From: Spirosoma linguale DSM 74
GTDB lineage: Bacteria; Bacteroidota; Bacteroidia; Cytophagales; Spirosomataceae
Reading direction: 5' to 3'
Assembly (NCBI GenBank): GCA_000024525.1
Contig: CP001769.1
Location: 4,435,001 to 4,499,000, forward strand
DNA length: 64,000 nt
A program made the position numbers and the translations under genes. The notes beneath the pieces were generated by a model. The model was not told the DNA's origin, did not search any database, and was given only the letters and a program-made list of their open reading frames with translations. Below, in pieces: positions 7,592 through 16,820 of this stretch (positions within the stretch are counted from its first letter, which is position 1; each line of letters opens with the position of its first letter).

Positions 7592-8017
7592 ATGGTAACG
7601 CAGGCTACGGCTCACACAGGTGAGAACACTTCCTTTCCGCAAGCCTTGACGGCACTCCAACTCATTGACCGCTCCCGTCAAGGATTGAGGGGCACTGAAG
7701 CCGGACGCATCGCCGGGCTGCTGGGGGTGACCGATAAGGAGATGGCTCGACTGCTCAATCAATCCATAGCTACCTTCCATCGACAGGCTAAGGCCGGACG
7801 GCTGGATGCCGCCACCTCGGAGAGGCTGTTGCTATTAGGCCAGCTAGCCAGCTACGGCGCAACCGTTTTTCAGGATCAGGGCAAGTTTACTCGCTGGCTG
7901 GGTCGACCCCTAAGGCTCCTGGGCGATCGTTCTCCCCTAGATCTCTTAGATAGTCCTACCGGTGTTCAGTTGATCGAAGACATCCTGGGGCGGATTGAAT
8001 ACGGTGTCTTCAGCTGA
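7592..8017 (+). CDS. Xre/MbcA/ParS-type antitoxin (DUF2384)
   Basis: A 141-residue antitoxin with an N-terminal HTH-like region (GLRGTEAGRIAGLLGVTDKE, 42-61). The C-terminal toxin-binding part matches the DUF2384 pattern: FTRWLGRPLRLLGDRSPLDL, then GVQLIEDILGRIEYGVFS at the end. It precedes a RES-domain toxin and their genes overlap in TGATG at 8015-8019, so they are translationally coupled. Family knowledge: such antitoxins bind the toxin and repress their own promoter. A second, diverged copy of the module is at 30262-31148. Confidence 0.85.
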   Translation: MVTQATAHTGENTSFPQALTALQLIDRSRQGLRGTEAGRIAGLLGVTDKEMARLLNQSIATFHRQAKAGRLDAATSERLLLLGQLASYGATVFQDQGKFTRWLGRPLRLLGDRSPLDLLDSPTGVQLIEDILGRIEYGVFS

Positions 8018-8508
8018 TGGCCATCACCCTGTACCGTATCCAAACCAACTCTCACCGGGATACCATCCTGGATGGCATAGGCGCTAAGCTGAGGGGTGGG
8101 CGTTGGAATGTCAAAGGACGGCCTATGGTCTATATGGCTACCACGCCGGAGCTATGCTTTTTGGAGTACATGGTGCATCTGGATGGCACGCCCTTAGCGG
8201 ATCTACCTCCACTGATCCTGTGTGAGATTGCCGTACCCGATCACTCTATCAGCTTTTTGAGCGTAGATAAACTACCTGGGGGTTGGGATGACCCTTATGC
8301 TACCCCTGTGGGTTTGCCGCTTTTTGTGGAACAGCAATTCGAGCGCCAGAGGTGCTTATGTTTGGCTTTACCTTCAGCGGTGGTTCCCCTGTCACCATCT
8401 CGGAATGTATTGTTAGACCCCTTACATACTCAGCGTAGCGAGTGCCGAGTTCTCTCGATTCAGCCTTACCCGATTGATCCACGTTTACCAACGGCGGCAT
8501 TAGCCTGA
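8017..8508 (+). CDS. RES-domain toxin
   Basis: A 163-residue RES-family toxin. The three residues that name the family are visible in order: Arg in GGRWNVKGRP (about 29-38), Glu in TPELCFLEYMVH (about 44-55), and Ser in LPSAVVPLSPSRN (near 125). The C-terminus ends in the usual YPIDPRL. Characterised RES toxins deplete NAD+ and cause growth arrest; that activity is inferred from the family. The gene is coupled to the Xre-type antitoxin upstream, and all motif regions look intact. Confidence 0.85.
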   Translation: MAITLYRIQTNSHRDTILDGIGAKLRGGRWNVKGRPMVYMATTPELCFLEYMVHLDGTPLADLPPLILCEIAVPDHSISFLSVDKLPGGWDDPYATPVGLPLFVEQQFERQRCLCLALPSAVVPLSPSRNVLLDPLHTQRSECRVLSIQPYPIDPRLPTAALA

Positions 8509-8548
8509 AGAATGGTGCCTTTTATTGGAAAATTATTAAAAACAAACA

Positions 8549-8616
8549 TCTCACTGAACGCTTTACAAGGAGACGAAGAAAATTTCATATATCTGCTTAA
8601 TAAAACGGGCGTTCAA
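8549..8616 (+). repeat. dispersed repeat, core
   Basis: TCTCACTGAACGCTTTAC, GGAGACGAAG, TCATATATCTGCTTAAT and ACGGGCGTTCAAAG follow the consensus in order. In this copy both GAACGC and GCGTTC carry an extra complementary G/C pair compared with other copies. It lies between the RES toxin and the IS3 element. Confidence 0.6.
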
Positions 8617-8696
8617 AGAGACGACGATTTTCCGAGAATGTGTACTGAGATGGTTGGGTTTAGCGGCACACTGGACTTGCTTAACTTCGCGAGACC

Positions 8697-8990
8697 ATGC
8701 ACATACAGAATCAACCCCAAAGTCGGCGTAAATATGATGCCGATTTTAAAGCCGAAGTGTTGAAGATGCTGGCCAACGGCCAGACCGCTGCCTATATCGC
8801 TAATGCCCTAGGCATTTCCGAAAACATCATCTACCGCTGGAAAAGTATTGACCAAGGGGGTAAAAAAGTACTGGTTCAGCAAGGTGATTTGGCCCTGGAA
8901 AACCAACAGTTGAAAGATCGAGTACGCCAATTAGAGACGGAAAGGGAGATTTTAAAAAAAGCCTTGAGTATTTTCAGTCGGCAGACCTGA
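8697..8990 (+). CDS. IS3-family transposase orfA (HTH protein)
   Basis: 97 residues: an HTH_Tnp_1-type DNA-binding domain (YDADFKAEVLKMLANGQT, then AYIANALGISENIIYRWK) followed by a leucine-zipper-like coiled coil (LALENQQLKDRVRQLETERE). This is the standard OrfA that binds the IS ends. An A-rich run (TTTTAAAAAAAG, around 8950) near its end could support the -1 frameshift that makes OrfAB in this family. The orfB ATG follows two bases after the orfA stop. Confidence 0.85.
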   Translation: MHIQNQPQSRRKYDADFKAEVLKMLANGQTAAYIANALGISENIIYRWKSIDQGGKKVLVQQGDLALENQQLKDRVRQLETEREILKKALSIFSRQT

Positions 8991-8992
8991 GC

Positions 8993-9883
8993 ATGCGCTA
9001 TGACTTTATCCGTTCGCTGGCAGGCGAGTTTAATATCGAAATGCTTTGCGCGGCATTAGAGGTAAGTCGCACGGCTTACTATCGCTATAGGCGGGGAGCC
9101 AGTTACCAGCAAACGACCCACCAACAGGCTAAAAAGCAGTTGGTAGAACAAGTGTTTTGGGCGCACAAACGACGCTATGGGAGTCGCCGAATCGTAGCCG
9201 AGTTACGAGAGCAAGGTTATCAGATAGTTCGTCAACGGGTACGATCGTTGATGAAAATAGCTGATTTACAGCCTATTCAACCCAAGTCATTTGTGCCACG
9301 CACAACTGATAGTACCCATGGGAAAGGATACTGGCCTAATCTATTACTGGATCAATCTGTGCCGACAGCCCCGAATTTGGTTTGGGTTAGCGACATAACG
9401 TACCTGCCGCTGGTCAATGGCGAATGGGCCTACTTAGGGGGTTGGCTGGACTTATTCTCTCGTCGAATCGTGGGGTGGCGAGTGGACGATAACATGGAAG
9501 ATGCATTGGTAACCAGTCCGTTGCGAATGGCCTTGCAATCGCGTCAGCCTGCTCATGGCCTCATTACTCATTCGGATCGGGGTGGTCAATACGTCTCTAA
9601 TGATTTGCAAGAGTTGATCAGTTTATGGCGTATCAGGCCCAGCATGAGCCGGGCCGACGATCCTTATGACAACGCATTTGCGGAGTCATTCTGGAGCCGC
9701 TTAAAAGCGGAGTTATTGGAGGGTGGCGTCTTTATGAGCGTAGACGATGCCCGAACGGAGATTTTCGAGTACATTGAGACGTACTACAATCGGGTGCGGA
9801 AACATTCGTCACTTGGCTATAAAAGCCCAGAGCAGTTCGAGAAAGAGTATTATACAAAACATGCAAGTTCTGTGTGCCGCTAA
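8993..9883 (+). CDS. IS3-family transposase orfB (DDE integrase)
   Basis: 296 residues with an HTH_21-like N-terminal part and an rve integrase core. The DDE triad is complete by eye: Asp134 in WVSDITYLPL, Asp195 in THSDRGGQYV and Glu231 in DNAFAESFW, with the downstream YNRVRKHSSLGYKSPEQF tail usual for IS3 members. The element therefore looks able to transpose if the OrfAB fusion is made. Confidence 0.9.
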   Translation: MRYDFIRSLAGEFNIEMLCAALEVSRTAYYRYRRGASYQQTTHQQAKKQLVEQVFWAHKRRYGSRRIVAELREQGYQIVRQRVRSLMKIADLQPIQPKSFVPRTTDSTHGKGYWPNLLLDQSVPTAPNLVWVSDITYLPLVNGEWAYLGGWLDLFSRRIVGWRVDDNMEDALVTSPLRMALQSRQPAHGLITHSDRGGQYVSNDLQELISLWRIRPSMSRADDPYDNAFAESFWSRLKAELLEGGVFMSVDDARTEIFEYIETYYNRVRKHSSLGYKSPEQFEKEYYTKHASSVCR

Positions 9884-10031
9884 ACCCGACCACCCCATAC
9901 TTCTCTCGTGCCCTTCCTGTAACTGTTGGAAACAATAGTTGGTGAGTTATGGAAAGAAAGAGCAAAAGCATTTAACTTTTTGCTTATTATGGCAAGTAAT
10001 TGACATTCTAAGCTTTCTCAGCCAGTCTTCC

Positions 10032-11273
10032 ATGGTTTCCTCCTCCCCTAAAGTTCAGAGTTACATGGGCCCACTGCTCATCATTGCGGTCCTGTTTTCG
10101 GTCTTCGGTTTTCTCACTTGGGTCAATAGTGTGCTGATTGCATTCTTCAAACAGGTCTTTGATCTAAGTACCGTCGCTTCAAACTTAGTAGCCTTTGCTT
10201 TTCTGATCTCCTATACCGTTATGGCTATTCCAGCCTCTATGTTCTTAAACCGGACGGGCTTTAAAAACGGGATGTCACTCGGCCTCTTAGTGATGGCGAC
10301 CGGAACATTGGTTTTCGTTCCAGCCGTCCGGATGGTATCCTATCCACTGTTTCTAGTGGGTTTATTCGTGACGGGCATTGGTATGACAGTGCTCCAAACG
10401 GCAGCCAATCCTTACGCCACTATTTTGGGGCCGCGCGAGAGTGCAGCACAACGGATAAGTTTCTTGGGTATCGCCAACAAGCTAGCCGGTATTGCTAGTC
10501 AGTATATCTTTGGCGGACTACTGCTAACCGGAGCCAATACGGTAGCTAGTGCGGCTTCGCTGGAAAAAATTATAGCACCCTATCTGATCTTGACCGCACT
10601 TCTAGTCGTCTTAGCGGGTTTAATCCGCTTTTCCAGCTTACCCGAATTATCAGAAGAACAAGATAATCCCTCATCGAGTCCAGCGGCTGCTTCCCAACCG
10701 GTTAGCGCAGTCCAAACCCGTATATGGCAATTCCCTAATTTGATCCTAGGGGTAGTCACCCTGTTCTGTTATGTGGGGGCGGAGGTGATTGCCGGTGACA
10801 CGATCATCAACTATGGCCGAGCATTAGGCTTCAACAATGATGAAGCCAAGTATTTTACCACCTATACGCTGTATGGATTACTAGCGGGCTATTTACTAGG
10901 AATTGTTTTAATTCCTCGTTTTATCTCCCAACAAACGGCCTTACGCTTTGGGGCTATTTATAGTCTGTTGCTGACGGTGGCCACTTTACTGAGCAGCGGC
11001 TTTACGTCCGTATTATGCGTAGCCTTGCTGGGCTTTGGCTTAGCTCCTATTTGGCCTGCCATCTGGCCCTTGGCTTTGAATGGGTTGGGGCGTTTTACGA
11101 AGACCGGCTCTGCCCTGTTGATTATGGGAATTTCTGGAGGAGCCTTATTACCCTTGTTACACGGTTATATCACCGATACGGTCAGTCCTAAAATGGCTTA
11201 TGCTTTGTTGCTCCCCCTCTTCAGTTTCATCTTATACTATGCAATTTGGGGCCATAAAAAGACAAGTTGGTGA
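10032..11273 (+). CDS. FucP-like sugar MFS transporter
   Basis: About 413 residues and twelve likely membrane segments. It resembles the glucose/galactose and fucose proton symporters (FucP/GluP type): GFLTWVNSVLIAFFKQVFDL near the start, QTAANPYATILGPRESAAQR in the first half, and a matching second half with GAEVIAGDTIINYGRALGF. I start at the ATG at 10032; the frame is open from 9939 but the extra residues are polar and overlap sequence next to the IS3 end. It sits between an IS element and a secreted serine hydrolase, with no sugar enzyme beside it. Confidence 0.8.
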   Translation: MVSSSPKVQSYMGPLLIIAVLFSVFGFLTWVNSVLIAFFKQVFDLSTVASNLVAFAFLISYTVMAIPASMFLNRTGFKNGMSLGLLVMATGTLVFVPAVRMVSYPLFLVGLFVTGIGMTVLQTAANPYATILGPRESAAQRISFLGIANKLAGIASQYIFGGLLLTGANTVASAASLEKIIAPYLILTALLVVLAGLIRFSSLPELSEEQDNPSSSPAAASQPVSAVQTRIWQFPNLILGVVTLFCYVGAEVIAGDTIINYGRALGFNNDEAKYFTTYTLYGLLAGYLLGIVLIPRFISQQTALRFGAIYSLLLTVATLLSSGFTSVLCVALLGFGLAPIWPAIWPLALNGLGRFTKTGSALLIMGISGGALLPLLHGYITDTVSPKMAYALLLPLFSFILYYAIWGHKKTSW

Positions 11274-11310
11274 TTCCTATATGCTTCATATACTTTGTAC
11301 TCTAATAAAC

Positions 11311-11380
11311 GTCTCAGATAACCCTCCCACTTGAGACGAAGAAGCCTTCATGTGTTTGCTTCAAAATACGGCCGTTTTAA
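11311..11380 (+). repeat. dispersed repeat, core
   Basis: GTCTCAGATAACCCTCCCAC, TTGAGACGAAGAAGCCTTCA, TGTGTTTGCTTCAAAATACG and GCCGTTTTAAG in consensus order. It occupies the gap between the MFS gene and the serine hydrolase; no other feature is evident in that 290-bp gap. Confidence 0.65.
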
Positions 11381-11564
11381 GAAACGATAAACTAGCTAGC
11401 CTTAGGTTTTATTCAGTGCTGGTATAATTATAACCTTTTAGTTGATTAAAATACCGCTTATCATTATGTACTGCATAGTACTTTGTTATACACATAGCTT
11501 GCGCATACACTCATGAGAGAATACCCACTACTCTATTTTTAAATTCATTTTCAGTCTGTACAAG

Positions 11565-13199
11565 GTGATGAGAATTGCGTCTTTTTTAAGTCTACTTTTA
11601 GTTTTCGAGGTCGCCCACGCTCAAACGCTACCATCCATACCCTTAAAGATGGATTCCCTATTTAAGGGCTACAATCAATCTGCTGGACCCGGTTGCGCCG
11701 TGGCAATTATACAAAACGGCCAAGTTATCTTTAGTAAGGGGTATGGAATGGGCAATCTGGAGTATACTATTCCCGTCACGTCGAAAACCGTATTTGATGT
11801 GGCTTCCTTAGCGAAGCAGTTTACCGGGTTTGCCATTTCTACCTTAGTGCAGGAAGGGAAGATAACGTTAAGTGATGACATTAGAAAATACTTACCCGAA
11901 TTGCCAAGATTCGCTCAGACCATTACGATCGGTCATTTAGTGCACCATACGAGCGGAATTAGAGATTGGCCGGAAGCCTTGATGGCCGCAGGCTGGCGAT
12001 ACAGCGAACTGTGTTCCTTTCAGGATATTATGCATATGGTCAAAAATCAGCGGGAACTAGATTTTGTACCAGGAACAGAAGAGTCATATTCTAATTCAGG
12101 CTATAATATTTTAGCCGCCTTGGTGGAAAAGGTGAGTGGTCAGACTTTCCCAGCATGGACCAGCGAACACATTTTTAAACCGCTGCAAATGACCAGTACT
12201 CTTTTTTTGGATGACAATGGGCGAGTAATTCCAAACCTAGCTTATTCCTATTACAGTAATCAGGATATATTCTTAAAGAGTACCGATGTACTGACGGCTT
12301 ACGGATCGAGCTCGTTGTATACAAGTTTAGAGGATATGGCTAAGTGGGTCATTCATTTTCAACAGGCTTTAGAAACTAAGGACCCAGTTTTTATCCGCAT
12401 GTTGGATACCGGTAAGCTTAATAATGGAGAAAAGGTAAGTTATGGATTTGGCCTGGAAACAGGGACGTATAATGGGTATTCAACTATTGTGCATACGGGT
12501 GCTTGGGCTGGTTATCGGACCATTATTAGGAATTTCCCGGATGAGAAACTCTCCGTCATTATCCTAAGCAATGGTGATGATAATAGCATCAATAATCAGT
12601 ACATGGCAAAAGTGGTTAGTCTGTTTCTAACCGACAAAACGAAGCCATCCACCCCTGTACCAACGATTACCAGTGTAAAAGTTAATCCGGAACGATTGAA
12701 AAAATATGTAGGTCTGTATAAGTGGCGGCCAGGAGAGGTACATATTAGTTTAGAAAAAGACACCATAAGATTCCAGTTCATCGGAGAAGATAGCTATCCA
12801 ACCATTGCCCTCAATGATAGTACGTTTATGTTGACTGTAGCAGGTTTGCCAATAGTTTTTCATCAGAGTAAAGGCGGGGCTGTCAATTCATTCACGTTCA
12901 AGGACCGTTTAGGGAAAAAATTCACCCCTCACTCGGCTTCAGCAGACGAGTTGAAGACCTATGTAGGAACCTACTTTAGTCAAGAATTACAGGCGGAATA
13001 CACGGTTGGTATCCAAGCTAATAAATTAGTCGTTCGCCATTTTCGTCGAGGTGATTTCCCCATGTCTTCCAATATGAAAGATGAATTTACGGGCGATTTA
13101 GGAGTTGTACGTTTTATAAGAAACAACAGGCAACAGGTACGAGGATTTAACTTATCAGGCGAACGTGTCAGGAACATATATTTTGACAAAAAGCACTAA
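11565..13199 (+). CDS. secreted serine hydrolase, class C beta-lactamase fold
   Basis: 544 residues with a signal peptide (first 19-20, ending AHAQ). The beta-lactamase/AmpC-like domain shows the three family motifs: Ser81-x-x-Lys84 (SLAK), Tyr175-Ser-Asn177 (YSN) and His310-Thr-Gly (HTG). About 190 C-terminal residues form a beta-rich extension of the kind found in many Bacteroidota 'serine hydrolase' proteins, not needed for lactamase activity. It should act in the periplasm or outside as a peptidase or esterase; true antibiotic resistance is not implied. It is monocistronic. Confidence 0.85.
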   Translation: MMRIASFLSLLLVFEVAHAQTLPSIPLKMDSLFKGYNQSAGPGCAVAIIQNGQVIFSKGYGMGNLEYTIPVTSKTVFDVASLAKQFTGFAISTLVQEGKITLSDDIRKYLPELPRFAQTITIGHLVHHTSGIRDWPEALMAAGWRYSELCSFQDIMHMVKNQRELDFVPGTEESYSNSGYNILAALVEKVSGQTFPAWTSEHIFKPLQMTSTLFLDDNGRVIPNLAYSYYSNQDIFLKSTDVLTAYGSSSLYTSLEDMAKWVIHFQQALETKDPVFIRMLDTGKLNNGEKVSYGFGLETGTYNGYSTIVHTGAWAGYRTIIRNFPDEKLSVIILSNGDDNSINNQYMAKVVSLFLTDKTKPSTPVPTITSVKVNPERLKKYVGLYKWRPGEVHISLEKDTIRFQFIGEDSYPTIALNDSTFMLTVAGLPIVFHQSKGGAVNSFTFKDRLGKKFTPHSASADELKTYVGTYFSQELQAEYTVGIQANKLVVRHFRRGDFPMSSNMKDEFTGDLGVVRFIRNNRQQVRGFNLSGERVRNIYFDKKH

Positions 13200-13643
13200 A
13201 TGGGACTTTTCACCTTTTTACTTAATCTCATAAATTGCTGGTATTAGGTTCTCCCTGAGCTGATCCGGGTCTGGTTGACACACTGAAGAGACCCTAATTG
13301 ATCGACAGCCAGATCCCCCGTTTGAAATCCAAGCCATACACATACAGGAAGGCCCACTTTTGGTTAGAATAAGGGCCTTTAAAGGCGATAAAATCAATAC
13401 AGGAGTTGACCATGAGCGGAGAGGAGAGGTAATAGGCGGCTTGGCAAGGTAGGCTTTTTATAGGGATTTAAATCGGTTAAGATTTTGCGATAGCCACTTC
13501 TTATAGGTTGGCTGAAAAATAAAACGTCAGGATAACTACTGGTGGTTATTTATCTCATCAAACCCTCCAAAGTGAGACGCGTAAGAATCGTCCATTTATT
13601 GAAACAGACACGCCGGGCCTCTAGTCGTCGCACTTAGTTATAG
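13200..13643. other. intergenic region with repeat copy and unassigned debris
   Basis: No intact gene. On the minus strand about 13285-13440 a frame containing CIDFIAFKGPYSNQKWAFLY is protein-like but stops soon, and I cannot assign it. A repeat copy follows at 13552. Confidence 0.4.
13552..13612 (+). repeat. dispersed repeat, degenerate core
   Basis: TCTCATCAAACCCTCCAAAG and TGAGACGCG match the first hairpin; the rest (TCCATTTATTGAAACAGACA) is degenerate. It ends about 30 bp before the left end of the second IS3 element. Confidence 0.45.
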
Positions 13644-13704
13644 TACTCCCCCAAATTAGGACCACTAGCTAAGTTGAAAAACAAGCTGTAAATAGTGGTT
13701 CAAA

Positions 13705-13986
13705 ATGAAAGCAAAACGCAAGCAGCATTCGCCTGCCTTCAAAGCCAAAGTGGCTCTGGAAGCCTTAAAAGAAAAGCAGACCTTGGCCGAATTGGCTAAA
13801 AGGTACGAGGTGCATCCGACCATGATCAGTAAGTGGAAGCAAGACTTCCTGGATCGAGCCAGCTCCATTTTTGAGAAGCCGGCTGAAGCTGAAGAGAAAA
13901 TAGATCCGGAGCGGCTGTACGCCAAAATCGGTCGGTTAGAGCTAGAAAATGATTTTCTAAAAAAAAGCTTGAAGAAACTGGGGTGA
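13705..13986 (+). CDS. IS3-family orfA (HTH_Tnp_1)
   Basis: 93 residues. The HTH is in AKRYEVHPTMISKWKQDFLD (32-51), followed by a coiled coil ending FLKKSLKKLG. The frame is intact and overlaps orfB by 4 bases (ATGA at 13983). It was probably once the DNA-end-binding partner of the orfB below; with orfB broken it has no obvious function now. Confidence 0.8.
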   Translation: MKAKRKQHSPAFKAKVALEALKEKQTLAELAKRYEVHPTMISKWKQDFLDRASSIFEKPAEAEEKIDPERLYAKIGRLELENDFLKKSLKKLG

Positions 13987-14855
13987 AAAAATGTCGGGGG
14001 TTAATCGACAGCCAAGCCTCCATAAGCATCCGAAGACAATGTCAATTTCTAGGCTTGCACCGGAGCGGGGTGTATTATCACCCGGTTCCTGAGTCCGAGC
14101 AAAACCTAAAGTTGATGAGACTGCTTGATGAGCGGAATTTGAATTATCCTACCGAGGGGGTACTTCAACTCCAGGACTATTTACGAGCTCAAGGCTATCC
14201 AGTCAACCACAAACGAATCCGACGACTAATACGAAAAATGGGTTTAATGGCTATTTATCCAAAGCGGAATTTGAGTCGATTGGGACAGGCTATATATATC
14301 CGTCCTTATTTGTTAAAGGGGCTGGCTATTAACGCTTGTAACCAGGTTTGGCAGATCGACATTACCTACGTGCCCATGGCTAAGGGCTTTATGTATCTGG
14401 TAGCGCTTCTGGATGTGTATAGTCGGTATGTGACCGGATGGAGTTTATCCAACAGTATGGCTGCCGAGTGGGTGGTAGATACACTTCAGCAGGCCATTGC
14501 GAACCATGGAAAACCGGTCATTATTAATTCTGACCAGGGCAGCCAGTTCACTTGTGCGAAGTGGATAGATTATTTAGAGCAGGAGCAGATCAAGATCAGC
14601 ATGGACGGCAAAGGGCGAGCCATCGATAACATTTACATCGAGCGATTATGGCGAACAGTCAACCGGGTGGCCGGAGCCATATGATTACATTTATTTAAGT
14701 CCAGCCGGGGATGGCTGGGCATTAGAGCGTGGCCTGGCTAACTTCTTTGAGCATTACAACTACCGAAAATACATCAAGGTCTGGCCAGAAAAACCCCTGC
14801 TGAGGTGTATTATACTCCTTTGCAAGTCGTCGTAGAATCAGGAAATCTCAATTAA
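13983..14855 (+). pseudogene. IS3-family orfB, two frameshifts
   Basis: The intact part runs to about 14660 and includes the DDE residues: Asp in QVWQIDITYVPM, Asp in INSDQGSQF, Glu in DNIYIERLWR. The frame then breaks after TVNRVAG, continues in another frame as YDYIYLSPAGDGWALERGL, and shifts again near 14780 to HQGLARKTPAEVYYTPLQVV before a stop at 14853-14855. The catalytic core survives but the C-terminus is lost, so the element should be inactive on its own. Confidence 0.85.
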
Positions 14856-15335
14856 TAAAGGGCAAAAACTGGTCCTAAATATAGGGAGTACCATAAGTAG
14901 CGTTTAATGAGTTGGCGATAGTTAACTGTCTGTCAAACCTAGTGTTGCATCTGAGTGACTTTTAACAGCCTTCTCTTGTCCACCATGTGCTAGCTCGTTG
15001 AGTGGGGTCTTCTGGTAAAAGATAAAGCCATAAGACAGAGGATTCAATAACATATCTAGTCGCTAAGTGCATATCGAAACAAGCCGATTTTGTTTTGAGG
15101 CATTGACCCACAAAGAGCCACTTCCTACAGGCCAACTCAGCTATAGGTTGTTGGAGTAGAATGATTCTCAGGGAAGTCACTTGCTTGAGCTCAATCAACT
15201 CCTGAAGATTACTCACTAGAGCAGTACAAGCGTATGTCGTTGAACCCAACCTACATATTAGTTTACTTATTAGCCCCTGGCTGAGCTCATAGTTAAAAAT
15301 TGCGAGCTAAAAGTCCGAGTGTCAATTTCCGTACG

Positions 15336-15368
15336 TATGCGATTAATTTAACGGGACAGGGCTTAAAA
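15336..15368 (+). repeat. dispersed repeat, left end only
   Basis: TATGCGATTAATTTAACGGG then ACAGGGCTTAAAAA resembles the left terminal repeat (TATGCGACTGAT...GACAGATATTAAA). No core follows; an IS3 remnant starts within 20 bp, so the rest may have been replaced. Confidence 0.3.
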
Positions 15369-15385
15369 AAGGCCATCGCTTAAAA

Positions 15386-15507
15386 CGGAGGATAAACGTC
15401 AACCTGCTTTTCCATTCGGATCGCGGGGTGCAGCATGCCTGCATTGAGTTCCGGGATCAGTTGAAAGGCTTACCTATTGTGTAAAGTATGAGTGGGAAAG
15501 GCAATTG
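15386..15507 (+). pseudogene. IS3 orfB remnant, cut by IS110
   Basis: The frame reads NLLFHSDRGVQHACIEFRDQ, then LKGLPIV, a stop, and SMSGKGN, which is the middle of an IS3-family integrase core (the HSDRG and QSMS-GN regions). It is cut at 15507/15508 by the right end of the IS110 element. Confidence 0.65.
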
Positions 15508-15565
15508 CCGCTGGTACTGTCGTGAAAAACAAATTTTGAGGTAGGATTTTTTTAATATCTTTGAC

Positions 15566-16694
15566 TTATCTAAAGGACAACTCTGCCAAGGTGGATTGAT
15601 CCTGTGTAGTCCCGCTAGTCGGGACTATTTTTTTCTCGTTCTGTACAAGACTCTCACTCAGTCCAGGACCATGGGAATATAACGGATCATACTTGGTTTG
15701 ATGACGCCACAAGGCATACGCCAAGAGTAATAACTTTTTTTGGACGGCCACGTAAGCCTTCATTTTTGTATTCGTTCGTTGATAAATCCGCTCATAAAGA
15801 GCCTGACAAGTTGGCTCTCCAAAGCGGACTGCATTGAAGGCAGGTAAATGCAGAACACGACGAATACGACTGTTGCCTTTTTTAGAAATCTTGGTCTTAC
15901 CTGAACGATTGCCTGATTGGTTTTCCACCACATCATAACCTGCATAGCTAACTAGTTGGCGCTGGTTGGCAAAGCCTTCAAACCCATTCGTCTCCGCAAT
16001 TAGTACAGCAACCGAAAGTAGGGCTAAGCCTTTGATGGCTGTCAGCCGTTCAACTTGTGGGTTTAAAACGGCATCGTTCTTAATCAAATCTTGGATTGCT
16101 TTCTCCAGAGCTTCCAACTGTTGATCATAAACAGTCAGCAGCTTGGCGTTCTGTTTGGTGATAAAATCATCGCCTACAGCGCTGGAATCCAAGGCGTGCT
16201 GCTGATTGCGACATTGGGTTTTCCATTCTTGGAATCGTTGATGTTGCCGAGTTAATAAACGCAATTGGTAGATATTTTTAGATATGGGTTCCCACAAAGT
16301 TAGCTGTTGTTCTAAGCCCATCCTGGCTAACCCCTGGGCATCAATCTTATCATTCTTCGACAGCGCCGGCTGCCCGGTTATAGCCCAAGCTTTTGAGATA
16401 ATGTTTTGCCTTGTTAGGCAACAGAATACAGACCGACTCATTCTTCTGATAGAGGTGCCAAGCAATAGCCTCATGGTAAACACCGGTCGACTCCATCACA
16501 TAGCGGAGCGGTAATTGATTGGCTTTACGATGCTTTTCAACCCACTGTTCTAATTGAGCAAACGCAGTTGGTTTATTCACTACTTTAGTTGATCCTTTAA
16601 CTACTACTCGTCCCTCGATATCAATCACCGAAAGACAAACCTGAAGCGAATCCTTACTGATGTCTAGACCAACACAATACCGTAGCAGTTGCAT
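15566..16694 (-). CDS. IS110-family transposase, split by a +1 frameshift (copy 1)
   Basis: Two overlapping frames together make one IS110 transposase. The first (16694 to 16350, 114 codons) has the RuvC-like start YCVGLDISKDSLQV and ESTGVYHEA. The second, used from about 16360 to 15566, gives SKNDKIDAQGLARMG and the C-terminal domain with AGYDVVENQSGNRSGKTKIS, which contains the likely catalytic Ser. The switch needs +1 (or -2) within roughly TATAACCGGGCAGCCGGC. The same break, with identical flanks, is in copy 2, so it predates the last transposition. Confidence 0.75.
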
Positions 16695-16820
16695 AAGAAA
16701 GGGGATTAAGGTGAATGATTTGGTCGCTTGACTATGTATTCCGGACAAAGTGACCCAGGCGTTTCGGAGCAAACTGACCCACCCCGCCTGTGGGTAGGAA
16801 CCGCTCAAAGTTAGTACACT

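Larger units (their letters stand above)
8651..9892 (+). mobile_element. IS3-family insertion sequence, apparently complete
   Basis: A 1242-bp element bounded by 30-bp imperfect inverted repeats (27 of 30 match by eye). The left end begins TGGTTGGGTTTAGCGGCACA at 8651; the right end finishes CCGCTAAACCCGACCA at 9892. It encodes orfA and orfB in the usual IS3 layout. I could not identify a convincing 3-4 bp target duplication. Confidence 0.85.
13644..14890 (+). mobile_element. second IS3-family element, decayed
   Basis: About 1247 bp between inverted ends TACTCCCCCAAATTAGGACC (13644) and the complement of TACTCCCTATATTTAGGACC (right edge 14890). It contains an intact orfA and an orfB with two frameshifts. 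It belongs to a different IS3 subgroup from the element at 8651, judging by unlike ends and unlike OrfA. Confidence 0.8.
14891..15507. other. decayed mobile-element region between IS3 and IS110
   Basis: No intact gene is recognised. A 95-codon minus-strand frame at 14962-15249 has no family resemblance I can see. A repeat left end (15336) and an IS3 orfB remnant (15386) are listed separately. Confidence 0.5.

Noticed and set aside
8512..8763. 83-codon plus-strand frame between RES toxin and IS3 orfA
   Set aside because: It runs through a dispersed-repeat core and the left end of the IS3 element; no independent gene is supported.
11565..13199. Antibiotic-resistance beta-lactamase
   Set aside because: The three motifs fit the AmpC-like fold, but the long C-terminal extension and family context point to a general serine hydrolase.
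14962..15249. 95-codon minus-strand frame
   Set aside because: No domain, no start context, lies in a graveyard of mobile elements.
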